Positions 43,332 through 51,528 of a DNA stretch of 64,000 bases are shown one piece after another. The notes below the pieces were generated by a model that made no database searches, had not been told where the DNA came from, and saw nothing but the letters and a program-made list of their open reading frames with translations. Within the stretch, counting starts at the first letter, position 1; each line of letters starts with the position of its first letter. The stretch covers positions 124,001 through 188,000 of the forward strand of contig NZ_JACHGV010000001.1 of the NCBI RefSeq assembly GCF_014202475.1, written 5' to 3'. A program made the translations under genes and the position numbers. This stretch comes from Streptomyces paradoxus (GTDB taxonomy: Bacteria; Actinomycetota; Actinomycetes; Streptomycetales; Streptomycetaceae).

Positions 43332-43814
43332 CTACAGCGCCCGGTACATGATGTGCAGCCCCACCGGGCCGTGCCGGGGGTGGTCGAAGGCGGCCGGGAC
43401 CGTGCCGAGGATCGTGAAGCCGAGGGACGTCCACAGCTTCACCGCCGGGTTGGTCTCGACGACGGCGTTGAACACCATGCCCCGGTAACCGGCGGCCCGG
43501 GCTTCGGTCAGCAGGTGTCCCGCCAGGGCCCGTCCGTAGCCCCGGCCGCCGCGGCCCGGGTCGACCATGAAGCCGGCGTTGGCGATGCGGGCGGCGGGGC
43601 CACCGTAGTTGGGGGTGAGGTAGGCGGAGGCGACGACGGCACCGCTGTCGTCCTCGACGACGTAGACGCGTTTCGCCGGGCTCATCCACAGGACCCGGGC
43701 CTCCTCCTCGGAGGTGCCCGGGTCCCATGCGTAGGTCTCGCCCGCGGCGACGATGCGGTGCCAGAAGGGCCAGATGCGAGGCCAGTCGTCAGCCGTTGCT
43801 TCCCTGATCAGCAT
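43332..43814 (-). CDS. GNAT-family N-acetyltransferase
   Basis: A 160-residue acetyltransferase. The start MLIREATADDWPRIWPFW, acceptor region VVASAYLTPNYGG and the acetyl-CoA loop VDPGRGGRGYGRALAGHLL are typical, followed by NPAVKLWTSLGFTILGTVP. Similar proteins include phosphinothricin and other small-molecule acetyltransferases. It converges closely on the VOC gene (36 bases). Confidence 0.85.
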   Translation of the reverse strand: MLIREATADDWPRIWPFWHRIVAAGETYAWDPGTSEEEARVLWMSPAKRVYVVEDDSGAVVASAYLTPNYGGPAARIANAGFMVDPGRGGRGYGRALAGHLLTEARAAGYRGMVFNAVVETNPAVKLWTSLGFTILGTVPAAFDHPRHGPVGLHIMYRAL

Positions 43815-43868
43815 GGGTGCGAGTCTGGCACGCCCATGCTCTCGGCGATCGCGGTGGGGGCTGCCCGC

Positions 43869-44042
43869 TCAGTCGACGCTGGGCAGGATGTGGGGCTCCG
43901 CGAGGTCTTCCTCGTAGCCCGCGAGGCGGATCGGGGCCGAACGGGCCCACACGTCGAGGCTGCCGAGCTCGTCGACCCGTCGGCCGGCGCGCTCGCCGCG
44001 TTCCTTGGGGCGCTGATCGCGATTCGTCTTCTCCGGTGTCAC
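43869..44042 (-). CDS. Conserved small protein of 57 residues
   Basis: Short gene starting GTG at 44042 with AAGGAG six bases upstream (a good ribosome site). The product is basic at the start and ends in SLDVWARSAPIRLAGYEEDL, then AEPHILPSVD. This ending looks familiar from short conserved Streptomyces proteins, recalled from memory without a family name. No signal or membrane segment. It lies 54 bases before the acetyltransferase gene in the same direction. Function unknown. Confidence 0.75.
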   Translation of the reverse strand: MTPEKTNRDQRPKERGERAGRRVDELGSLDVWARSAPIRLAGYEEDLAEPHILPSVD

Positions 44043-44441
44043 CGCGCACTCCTTATGTGTCGGTCACCCTCGGGACGTACGCGCCGGTCCTGCTGCGCCT
44101 GACGCCCGCTCGGGCCTCTATGTCAAATGCAGTTCGGACGCGGTGGCGCCGGTCGACTCACGGGAGAGCAGGCCGTGGTGAACCGGCTGGTCCCATGACG
44201 GACCGTGGGTGTGGGTAGGACCCCGTGCTGCTGTCCGTCCGCATCAGACTAACCAAATGAGCGGGGCCCCGCTCTATGGGGCTGAAAACAGCCGGTAACG
44301 ATCGCGCGTCAGACGGCGTTCAACTCCCGTTTACGTACCGATTTGTACGCAGGCGAGCGTTTTGCAGATCACCCGAACGGCGTATGTCGGCGACGGCGCA
44401 GACCGGACGGCCCTTGACAGCCCGTCACGGGACGGGGGCGA
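44043..44441. other. Non-coding stretch between small gene and SDR gene
   Basis: 399 bases of mixed, less GC-rich sequence with no supportable gene. It holds the upstream region of the small gene and a perfect 16-base palindrome at 44259-44274. Nothing else was recognised. Confidence 0.6.
44259..44274 (-). terminator. Perfect palindrome GAGCGGGGCCCCGCTC, possible terminator
   Basis: A 16-base perfect palindrome. Read on the minus strand it is followed by ATTTGGTT, so it could terminate the SDR transcript ending at 44442. A DNA-binding site is the other option. Confidence 0.35.
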
Positions 44442-45944
44442 CTACCACTTCCCGGGCGCGTAGTCCTTCATGAAGACGCCGTACAGGTCCTCTCCCGCCT
44501 CACCCCGCACGATGGGGTCGTAGACCCGGGCCGCTCCGTCGACGAGGTCCAGCGGCGCGTGAAAGCCGGCCTCGGCGAGCCGCAGCTTGTCGTAGTGCGG
44601 CCGCTCGTCCGTGATCCAGCCCGTGTCGACCGAGGTCATCAGGATGCCGTCGGTCTGGAACATCTCCTGGGCGCTGGTGCGCGTGACCATGTTCATCGCG
44701 GCCTTCGCGGCATTGGTGTTCGGATGCCCGGCGCCCTTGTAGCCGCGCCCGAAGACCCCTTCCATCGCGGACACGTTCACGACGTAGGCGCGCCCGCTCT
44801 CCGCCTTCTTCGCGGCCTCGGCCATGGCCGGCCGCAGCTTGCTGATCAGGATGAACGGCGCCGTGTAGTTGCACAGCTGGGTCTCCAGCAGCTCGACGGG
44901 CGAGATCTGCTCGATCGTCTGCACCCAGGTGTTGGAGTCGACCACGTCGGGCACCAGCCCGCCCGCGTCGATCGCCGTGCCGTCCAGGTGCCGTTCGACG
45001 CTGGCGTTGCCCGCCACCAGGGCGAGGTCGGCGACCTGCTGGGCATCGAGCCCGCTCGTGCCGAGGGGCAGCGCGGCGATGCCGTCGACCGCACCGGAGT
45101 TGAAGGCACCGATGACGTGGTGGGCGGGGAGCTCTCCGGCGGGCAGCGGGGCGCTCTCGCCCTCGACCAGCGCGGCGTAGGCGGAGGGCAGGCGGCGCAC
45201 GGTCTGCGTCGCGTTGTTGACGAGGATGTCGAGCGGGCCCGCCTCGGCGACCTGGTCGGCGAGGGCCACGGCCTGGGCCGGGTCGCGCAGGTCGATGCCG
45301 ACGACCTCCAGGCGGTGCATCCAGTCCCCGGAGTCGTCCATCGCCTTGAAGCGGCGGATGGCGTCCTTCGGGAAGCGCGTGGTGATCGTGGTGTGCGCAC
45401 CGTCGCGCAGCAGCCGCAGCGCGATGTACATGCCGATCTTGGCCCGGCCGCCGGTGAGCAGCGCGCGCTTGCCGGTGAGGTCGGCGCGGACGTCGCGCTT
45501 CTCGCGGTTCACGCGGGCGCAGTCCGGACAGAGCTGGTGGTAGAAGTAGTCGACTTCCACGTACCGGGTCTTGCAGGTGTAGCAGGAGCGCGGGCGCTGG
45601 AGTATCCCCGCGATCCTGCCCTGCTCGGTGTTCGACGACGGCAGCAGGCCCTCGGTCTCGTCGTCGATGCGCTGGGCGGAGCCGGTCGCCGTGGCCTCCG
45701 TGACCGCCTTGTCGTGAGCGGTCTTGGCCGCCCGGCGCTCCTGGCGGCGGCGCTGCTTGACCGTGCGGTAGACGCCCGCGGTGGCCCGGCGCACCGCGAT
45801 GGCGTCCGGATGGTCGACCTCCAGCTTGTCGAGTTCCTCGAGCACGCTGAGGCAGACGGCCAGGCGTTCCGGGTCGATGCCGGGTCCGTACGAGAGCCCG
45901 CTCGCCTCGTCCATGGCCTGCGGGCCGTCCTCTGTCACCGTCAT
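44442..45944 (-). CDS. SDR-family oxidoreductase with N-terminal Cys4 segment
   Basis: A 500-residue protein in two parts. Residues about 1-155 are helical and basic (TVKQRRRQERRAAK) and hold two Cys pairs, SCYTCKTRY and QLCPDCAR, 18 residues apart, a zinc-ribbon-like arrangement. Residues about 158-495 are a short-chain dehydrogenase: cofactor motif LTGGRAKIG (a variant of TGxxxGxG), NNATQT in place of NNAG, and a catalytic region VVNVSAMEGVFGRGYKG. The usual YxxxK is not seen; NTNAAKAAMNM occupies that place. Such proteins are found in many actinobacteria. The reaction is unknown. Confidence 0.8.
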   Translation of the reverse strand: MTVTEDGPQAMDEASGLSYGPGIDPERLAVCLSVLEELDKLEVDHPDAIAVRRATAGVYRTVKQRRRQERRAAKTAHDKAVTEATATGSAQRIDDETEGLLPSSNTEQGRIAGILQRPRSCYTCKTRYVEVDYFYHQLCPDCARVNREKRDVRADLTGKRALLTGGRAKIGMYIALRLLRDGAHTTITTRFPKDAIRRFKAMDDSGDWMHRLEVVGIDLRDPAQAVALADQVAEAGPLDILVNNATQTVRRLPSAYAALVEGESAPLPAGELPAHHVIGAFNSGAVDGIAALPLGTSGLDAQQVADLALVAGNASVERHLDGTAIDAGGLVPDVVDSNTWVQTIEQISPVELLETQLCNYTAPFILISKLRPAMAEAAKKAESGRAYVVNVSAMEGVFGRGYKGAGHPNTNAAKAAMNMVTRTSAQEMFQTDGILMTSVDTGWITDERPHYDKLRLAEAGFHAPLDLVDGAARVYDPIVRGEAGEDLYGVFMKDYAPGKW

Positions 45945-46048
45945 CGCCGCTGTCGTTCCCTGCTCTGCCGTCGCGGTGCGCCGGTCGCGCCCGCTTTCGA
46001 AGGGCGAATTCTACGGAGCGCCGGGCCGCACCGCCAAAGTCGCCTTGA

Positions 46049-47392
46049 TCACGACCGGCAGGCCTTGATCAGCGTCGCCACCTCCTTGGAGACGGCCGTG
46101 GCGAACAGGTCGAGGTCCGGGACCGCCTCACCGTCGGCGACGAGGCCGTAGTGCACGCTCCCCCGGTACGTCGAGACCGCGACGGCCAGGGAGTGGCCGG
46201 GGGCCAGCGGGGCGAAGGGGAAGACGGCGGTGAGGGGGTGGCCGCCGAGCTTCAGGCCCAGGCTGGGCAGGGGCACGCTGGTCACCAGGAGGTCGAACCA
46301 GATCCGGGCCGCCTGGCCGACCAGGGGGCCGCCGAGCCGGTGGGCCAGGGCGGGTACGTGGTCGGCGAGCAGGGCGACGGCGCCCGCGCCCCGGTTGGGG
46401 CCGGCGTCTTTGTTGCGGTCCATGGCGTCCCGGACCGAGGCGAGGCGGGCCAGCGGGTCCGGGTCGTCCACCGGAAGCCGTATCAGGTACCCGGAGAGCC
46501 GGTTGCCCTGCGGGTAGGCGGTCCGGGGGCGGCGCTTGGAGACGGGGATCAGGGCGCGGGGCGCGACCCCCTCGCTGCCGTCGCCGCGCTCGTCGAGCCA
46601 GCGGCGCAGGGCGCCCGCGACGACGGCGATGAGGACGTCGTTGACGGTGCCGCCGACGGTCTTGCGGATGCGGTGCACGTCGTCGAGGTCGAGCACCACT
46701 CCGGCGGTGCGGCGGGTGCCGCTCGGCTCGCAGGTGAGTGCGGGGGTGGACCGTACGTCGAGGGAGGAGCGGGCGACGGAGGCGCCGATGTCCAGGGCCC
46801 GGCTCATGTCGGACAGGGCGCCGCGCATCAGCCCGGGCAGATCGCGCACGTCCGGCAGGACGCCGCGCGGGGGCTCGGCCGGGCGGGGCCGGGGGGCGGG
46901 CATGTCCATCGGGTCCATGACACCCGCGGCGAGGGTCAGCGCCCGCAGTCCGTCGGCCAGGGCGTGGTGGAACTTGAACAGCACGGCGAAGCAGACGCCG
47001 TCCTCCCCCGGCAGCACATGGGCTTCCCAGGGCGGGCGGTCACGCTCCAGGGGGCGCTCCATGAGCCGGCCCGCGACCGCCTGGAAGTCGGCGGTCGGGG
47101 CGTGCAGCCGCACGTGGTTCAGGGGGTCGAAGTCCGGGTCCTCCTCGCGGGCCGCGCCGCCGAAGGCGAGCGGCCGGCGCAGGGCGGAGGGCAGCGGCTG
47201 CCACACGTCGCGGATGCGCATCCGCAGTCCGGGGACGCCGGCGGCCCGGGCCGCGAGCAGGTCCGCCGCGTGGGCGCCCGCGGCGGGCGAGTGGGCCGAG
47301 AAGATCCCGAGCGCGCCGAGGTGCATCGGGTGTCCGGCGGACTCGATGTTCCAGAACGCCAGGTCGAGAGGAGCGAGCAGGTCAGCAGTCAA
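46049..47392 (-). CDS. Wax ester synthase/diacylglycerol acyltransferase family
   Basis: A 447-residue WS/DGAT enzyme, which joins acyl-CoA to diacylglycerol or a fatty alcohol to make storage lipid. The catalytic HHxxxDG motif is in FHHALADG at about residues 145-152; the family start LLAPLDLAFWNIES and the mid motif GGTVNDVLIAVVAGALRRW are present. The TTG start at 47392 has GAGG eight bases upstream. Alone here, 104 bases downstream of nothing related. Streptomyces make triacylglycerol through such enzymes. Confidence 0.85.
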   Translation of the reverse strand: MTADLLAPLDLAFWNIESAGHPMHLGALGIFSAHSPAAGAHAADLLAARAAGVPGLRMRIRDVWQPLPSALRRPLAFGGAAREEDPDFDPLNHVRLHAPTADFQAVAGRLMERPLERDRPPWEAHVLPGEDGVCFAVLFKFHHALADGLRALTLAAGVMDPMDMPAPRPRPAEPPRGVLPDVRDLPGLMRGALSDMSRALDIGASVARSSLDVRSTPALTCEPSGTRRTAGVVLDLDDVHRIRKTVGGTVNDVLIAVVAGALRRWLDERGDGSEGVAPRALIPVSKRRPRTAYPQGNRLSGYLIRLPVDDPDPLARLASVRDAMDRNKDAGPNRGAGAVALLADHVPALAHRLGGPLVGQAARIWFDLLVTSVPLPSLGLKLGGHPLTAVFPFAPLAPGHSLAVAVSTYRGSVHYGLVADGEAVPDLDLFATAVSKEVATLIKACRS

Positions 47393-47490
47393 GGGCTTGC
47401 CTCGCGTCGACGACGGGTGGGTCAGCAGTCAACCGCCCCCAGCCGATTACGGTCAAGTACGATCAGGCTACGCACAGTTAACATCCGATT

Positions 47491-47521
47491 AAGTCCCGCC
47501 CCGGTGAAAGGGGCGGGACTT
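47491..47521 (-). terminator. Terminator of the GH2 gene
   Basis: AAGTCCCGCCCC (47491-47502) pairs perfectly with GGGGCGGGACTT (47510-47521) over a 7-base loop; 15 bases past the GH2 stop. Confidence 0.8.
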
Positions 47522-47536
47522 ATGGTGCATGTGCGG

Positions 47537-50155
47537 TCAGTCCAGCACAGGTCGCGCCGCCGGGCACCCGGTGGGAGTCACCCGGGAGGCGTCACGGATC
47601 AGCGCATCGTGCGCGGCCTTCAGCCGGGCCGTGTCGGGTTTCAGCACCGCGCGGTCGTAGGTGAGGAAGCCGTTCAGCTCACCCTCGACGTCCGAGATCT
47701 GGGTGTACACGGCACCGTTGCTCCCCTTGCAGACCAGCGCCCGAACCTCGTCCAGCTTCTCCAGGTAGTCCTCGGTGTAGGTCGCCGGGTCGACGTCGAC
47801 GTACGACTGCTGCACCGACCAGGCGTGGCCGGGCACCGCCAGGCCCAGGCCGCCGTACTCGCCGCTGACCAGGGCGCGCTCGCCGTCCGGCCGGGGAGGC
47901 AGCGCGGGACTGGGGTAGCCGTGCTCGTCCATGAGGTCGCCGGTGCCGCCGTCGGCGCCGAGGTTCAGCCCGGACTGGCCGTTGACGAGGCGGGTGGGGT
48001 CCCAGGTCTTGGCCTGCTCGGCGACCCGGCCCACGTCGTACTGGCCCCAGCCCTCGTTGAAGGTCACCCACATGACGACCGACGGACTGCTGATGTGCTC
48101 GTCGATCATCTGCTTCATCTCGCGCTCGTAGCGGGCGCGGGAGTCGGCACCGGGGTTCACTCCGGCCGTCATCGCGGGCATGTCCTGCCACACCAGCAGC
48201 CCGAGCTTGTCGGCCCAGTGGAACCAGCGGTCCGGCTCGACCTTGATGTGCTTGCGGACCGAGTTGAAGCCGAGCCGCTTGTGCACCTTCAGGTCGTACG
48301 CGAGGGCCTCGTCGGTGGGTGCGGTGTGCAGGCCGTCGGGCCAGTAGCCCTGGTCGAGGGTGGCCATCATGAAGACGGGCTTGCCGTTGAGGACCGTGCG
48401 GGGCACCCCGTCGATCTTCTCGACGGCGATGGAGCGCATCCCGAAGTAGCTGCCGACCCGGTCGGCGCCCACCTTCACCTTGAGCGTGTAGAGGAAGGGG
48501 TCGTCGGGCGACCAGAGGTGCGGGTCGTGGACGGTCAGGGTGAGCGGCCGGCCGGTGCGCCCGCTCGCCGTGGCCACCTTGCGCCGGCCGTCGTACGCCG
48601 TCGCCGTGACCGGTACGCCGTCCCGGACGCCCCGGGCCTCGACGGTCAGCTTCTCGCCGGCCACGTCGGGAACGAGCTTCAGGGAGTCCACGTGGTCACG
48701 GGCCACCGGCTCCATCCACACCGTCTGCCAGATGCCGGAGGACGGGGTGTACCAGATGCCGCTCGGGTCCAGGCGCTGCTTGCCCAGCGGCGGGTTCTCG
48801 CCGGAGGCAGCGTCGGTCGGGTCGTACACGCCGACGATCAGCTCCTGGGTGCGGCCGGGCTTGAGCGCGTCGGTGATGTCGGCGCCGAACTTGTCGTAGC
48901 CGCCCTCGTGTGTCGCGACCTCGGTGCCGTTGACGTACACCGCGGAGCGCCAGTCGACGGCGCCGAAGTTGAGCTTGAGCCGCTTGCCGGAGCCGATGTG
49001 CCAGTCGGCGGGGACGGTGAAGGTGCGGCGGTACCACATGCGGTCCTCGTGCCGTTCGATGCCGGAGAGCCGGGACTCCACCGGGTACGGGACGAGGATG
49101 CGCTCCTTCAGCGTCTTCCCGACGGGCGGCTGCTCGCCGGGCTCGGCGGCGGCGAACTGCCAGTGGCCGTTGAGGTTCTTCCAGGCGTCCCGGGTCAGCT
49201 GCGGGCGCGGGTACTCGGGGTGTGCGTTGCCGGGGCCCACCTCGTCGGCCCAGCGGGTGCGCAGCTGGTGCGTCGAGCGGTTGGGGCCGCTGGTCCAGAA
49301 CGCCTTGACAACGTTGCCGTCGGCGTCGGTGAGACCGCCTCGCCCGTCGTAGCGGATGTCGGCCGTGCCGCGGGCCGTGCCCGTCTTGTTGCCGACGACC
49401 GGCTCGTCCAGGGCGACCAGGAGGGCGGTGGGGTCGGACGGGTCGAGCCGGGCCGGGCCCAGGGGCCACGCCGCGCCGCCGATCACCGCGTCGAGGTGGT
49501 CGCTGAAGTCCGCCGGGGGTGCGGTCAGGGGCTGGGCGAAGTCGAGCTTCAGGGTGCGGCCGTCGGCCTGGACCGTGGCGGCGAGGGCTCCGTCGTAGTC
49601 GAAGCCGTCGGGGAGGAGGAACGCCGACTGCGGTACGGGCTCCTTGGCGGCGCCGGGCCGGGTCCAGCGCAGGTGGAGGTTGGAGCCGCCGTAGTGCTCG
49701 AAGTACTCGACCTCGATGTCGTAGGCCCGGCCCGCGGTGAGGTCGACGGGCCGGGCGGTCTGCTCGCGGTCCCAGTCGTCGACCCAGTGGTCGATGGTGA
49801 GCTGTCCGTCGATCCAGAGGCGGAAGCCGTTGTCGGCGGTGATCGAGAAGGTGTGCGGCCCGGTCCGGTCCGGGACGATCTTTCCGGTCCAGCGGACGCT
49901 GACGTCGTCGGACCGTCCGGTGGTGAATCTCAGGCGCGGCTCCAGGTTGTCGAAGTCGAGGTCCTGGTCGAAGGTCGTCGCCTTGAGGGTGTGGAAGTCG
50001 AAGGAACCCGGGGCGGAGTGGGTGTAGTACTCGCCCTTGAGGCCGTGGATCTCGGCCGGGTCGTCCGCGAGGGCGGGGACCGCGCTCAGGCCCGTGAGGG
50101 CGAGGAGCGCGGCGAGCAGTAACGCGAGGCGGTTTCTGAGGCGTCGGGGACGCAC
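47537..50155 (-). CDS. Secreted glycoside hydrolase family 2-type enzyme with PA14 domain
   Basis: An 872-residue exported enzyme. Signal peptide about 1-30 (LALLLAALLALTGLSAVPALA). PA14 carbohydrate-binding domain about 36-165 (LKGEYYTHSAPG, ADNGFRLWIDGQLTIDHW). Then an Ig-like stretch, a GH2 sugar-binding domain (about 310-440, LNGHWQFAAAEPGEQ, MWYRRTFTVP), a beta-sandwich and a TIM barrel (about 555-860). The acid/base Glu is in WVTFNEGWGQYD; SGEYGGLG may carry the nucleophile. GTG start with GGAGG close upstream. A LacI-type operator lies over the promoter. The substrate is unknown; beta-galactosidase, mannosidase and glucuronidase activities occur in this family. Confidence 0.82.
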   Translation of the reverse strand: MRPRRLRNRLALLLAALLALTGLSAVPALADDPAEIHGLKGEYYTHSAPGSFDFHTLKATTFDQDLDFDNLEPRLRFTTGRSDDVSVRWTGKIVPDRTGPHTFSITADNGFRLWIDGQLTIDHWVDDWDREQTARPVDLTAGRAYDIEVEYFEHYGGSNLHLRWTRPGAAKEPVPQSAFLLPDGFDYDGALAATVQADGRTLKLDFAQPLTAPPADFSDHLDAVIGGAAWPLGPARLDPSDPTALLVALDEPVVGNKTGTARGTADIRYDGRGGLTDADGNVVKAFWTSGPNRSTHQLRTRWADEVGPGNAHPEYPRPQLTRDAWKNLNGHWQFAAAEPGEQPPVGKTLKERILVPYPVESRLSGIERHEDRMWYRRTFTVPADWHIGSGKRLKLNFGAVDWRSAVYVNGTEVATHEGGYDKFGADITDALKPGRTQELIVGVYDPTDAASGENPPLGKQRLDPSGIWYTPSSGIWQTVWMEPVARDHVDSLKLVPDVAGEKLTVEARGVRDGVPVTATAYDGRRKVATASGRTGRPLTLTVHDPHLWSPDDPFLYTLKVKVGADRVGSYFGMRSIAVEKIDGVPRTVLNGKPVFMMATLDQGYWPDGLHTAPTDEALAYDLKVHKRLGFNSVRKHIKVEPDRWFHWADKLGLLVWQDMPAMTAGVNPGADSRARYEREMKQMIDEHISSPSVVMWVTFNEGWGQYDVGRVAEQAKTWDPTRLVNGQSGLNLGADGGTGDLMDEHGYPSPALPPRPDGERALVSGEYGGLGLAVPGHAWSVQQSYVDVDPATYTEDYLEKLDEVRALVCKGSNGAVYTQISDVEGELNGFLTYDRAVLKPDTARLKAAHDALIRDASRVTPTGCPAARPVLD

Positions 50156-50165
50156 GGAACCTCCA

Positions 50166-50179
50166 TGCCAACGTTGTCA
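50166..50179. promoter_or_regulatory. LacI-type operator before the GH2 gene
   Basis: TGCCAACGTTGTCA matches the LacI-family pattern TGNN-AACGTT-NNCA. It lies 11 bases before the GTG, at the expected transcription start. No LacI gene is in the neighbourhood. Confidence 0.7.
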
Positions 50180-50185
50180 TGTATA
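50180..50185 (-). promoter_or_regulatory. -10 box of the GH2 promoter
   Basis: On the minus strand this is TATACA, abutting the LacI-type operator, so a bound repressor would cover the start point. Confidence 0.55.
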
Positions 50186-50210
50186 AGACGAAGGCATGAC
50201 AGCACGGATC

Positions 50211-50243
50211 GGGGACTTCGTCCATAGGCAGGACAAAGTCCCC
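50211..50243 (-). terminator. Terminator of glgC
   Basis: GGGGACTT (50211-50218) pairs with AAGTCCCC (50236-50243); inside, GTCC (50220-50223) pairs with GGAC (50231-50234). It lies 13 bases past the glgC stop. Confidence 0.75.
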
Positions 50244-50256
50244 GGGCCGCTCCCGC

Positions 50257-51477
50257 TCAGGTGACCAACTGCCCCTTCCCCAGGGCGATCACGCCGCCCT
50301 TGGAGACCGTGTACAGCTCCGCGTCCCGCTCGGGGTTGACGCCGATGGTCGCGCCCGGCGGAACCTGGACGTTCTTGTCGAGGACGGCGCCGCGCACCAC
50401 CGCCCCCCGGCCGATGTGCACGTTGTCGTGCAGCACCGAACCCTGCACCACGGCTCCCGGGTCGACCACCACACCCGGCGACAGCACCGACCGTGTGACC
50501 TGCCCGCGCACCAGGCAGCCCGCGCTGATGATGGACTCACTGGCGATGCCGCCCGCGTTGAATCGGGCCGGCGACAGCTGGTACGAGTGCGTGTAGATGG
50601 GCCAGCTGCGGTTGTACAGGTTGAAGGCGGGGCGCTCGGCGATCAGGTCCATGTGGGCCTCGTAGTAGGCGTCCAGCGTCCCGACGTCCCGCCAGTAGCC
50701 CTGGTCGCGGGTGGTCTCGCCGGGCACGTGGTTGGCGCTGAAGTCGTAGAGCGCGGCCTCGCCCCGGTCGGTGAGCTGGGGCAGGATCGAGCCGCCCATG
50801 TCGTGCACCGAGGACTCGTCCTCCGCGTCCCGCTTGAGCGCCTCGATGAGGGCCTTGGTGGTGAAGATGTAGTTGCCCATGGAGGCGAAGACGCAGTCCG
50901 GGTCGTCCGCCAGCCCGGGCGGGTCCGCCGGCTTCTCCAGGAAGCGCTCCACCGTCTGCCCGTCCGAGCCGGGGGTGATCACCCCGAAGGACGAGGACTC
51001 GGTGCGCGGCACCCGGATCCCGGCCACCGTCACGCCCGCGCCGCTCTCGATGTGCTGGGCGAGCATCTGGCGAGGGTCCATGCGGTAGACGTGGTCGGCG
51101 CCGAAGACGGCGACGTACTCGGGCTGCTCGTCGTAGACGAGGTTCAGCGACTGCAGGATCGCGTCGGCGCTGCCCAGGTACCAGCGCGGGCCGAGGCGCT
51201 GCTGGGCGGGCACGGGCGTCACGTAGTTGCCCAGCAGGTTGGACATCCGCCACGTGGTCGTGATGTGCCGGTCCAGCGAGTGCGACTTGTACTGCGTCAG
51301 GACGCAAATGCGCAGGACGCCGGCGTTGACCAGGTTGGACAGGACGAAGTCGACCAGACGGTAGGTGCCGCCGAAGGTCACCGCCGGTTTGGCTCGGTCC
51401 GCGGTGAGGGGCATCAGCCGCTTGCCCTCGCCGCCCGCCAGCACGATCCCCAGGACCGAAGGACCACCACCACGCAT
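50257..51477 (-). CDS. glgC: Glucose-1-phosphate adenylyltransferase
   Basis: ADP-glucose pyrophosphorylase, 406 residues; makes ADP-glucose from glucose-1-phosphate and ATP, the donor for glycogen or maltose-1-phosphate synthesis. The nucleotidyltransferase part has [28 protein letters not shown] and [12 protein letters not shown]; the C-terminal part is a left-handed beta-helix with repeats such as [20 protein letters not shown]. The ATG at 51477 is preferred over the GTG at 51492 because GGGGAG lies 6 bases before it. Follows glgM by 51 bases on the same strand. Confidence 0.93.
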   Translation of the reverse strand: MRGGGPSVLGIVLAGGEGKRLMPLTADRAKPAVTFGGTYRLVDFVLSNLVNAGVLRICVLTQYKSHSLDRHITTTWRMSNLLGNYVTPVPAQQRLGPRWYLGSADAILQSLNLVYDEQPEYVAVFGADHVYRMDPRQMLAQHIESGAGVTVAGIRVPRTESSSFGVITPGSDGQTVERFLEKPADPPGLADDPDCVFASMGNYIFTTKALIEALKRDAEDESSVHDMGGSILPQLTDRGEAALYDFSANHVPGETTRDQGYWRDVGTLDAYYEAHMDLIAERPAFNLYNRSWPIYTHSYQLSPARFNAGGIASESIISAGCLVRGQVTRSVLSPGVVVDPGAVVQGSVLHDNVHIGRGAVVRGAVLDKNVQVPPGATIGVNPERDAELYTVSKGGVIALGKGQLVT

Positions 51478-51528
51478 GGCCGCTCCCCTCACGCCGATTT
51501 CCCGATGCCTGCCCCTGAGCAGTACCCA

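Noticed and set aside
46151..50122. Very long open frame on the + strand across the acyltransferase and GH2 genes
   Set aside because: High GC leaves antisense frames open; its composition is Gly/Val/Arg/His-rich without any domain, and the minus-strand genes there have clear motifs and ribosome sites. The same applies to 4293-6410, 7956-10370, 17247-20738, 25723-29211 and 50416-53340.
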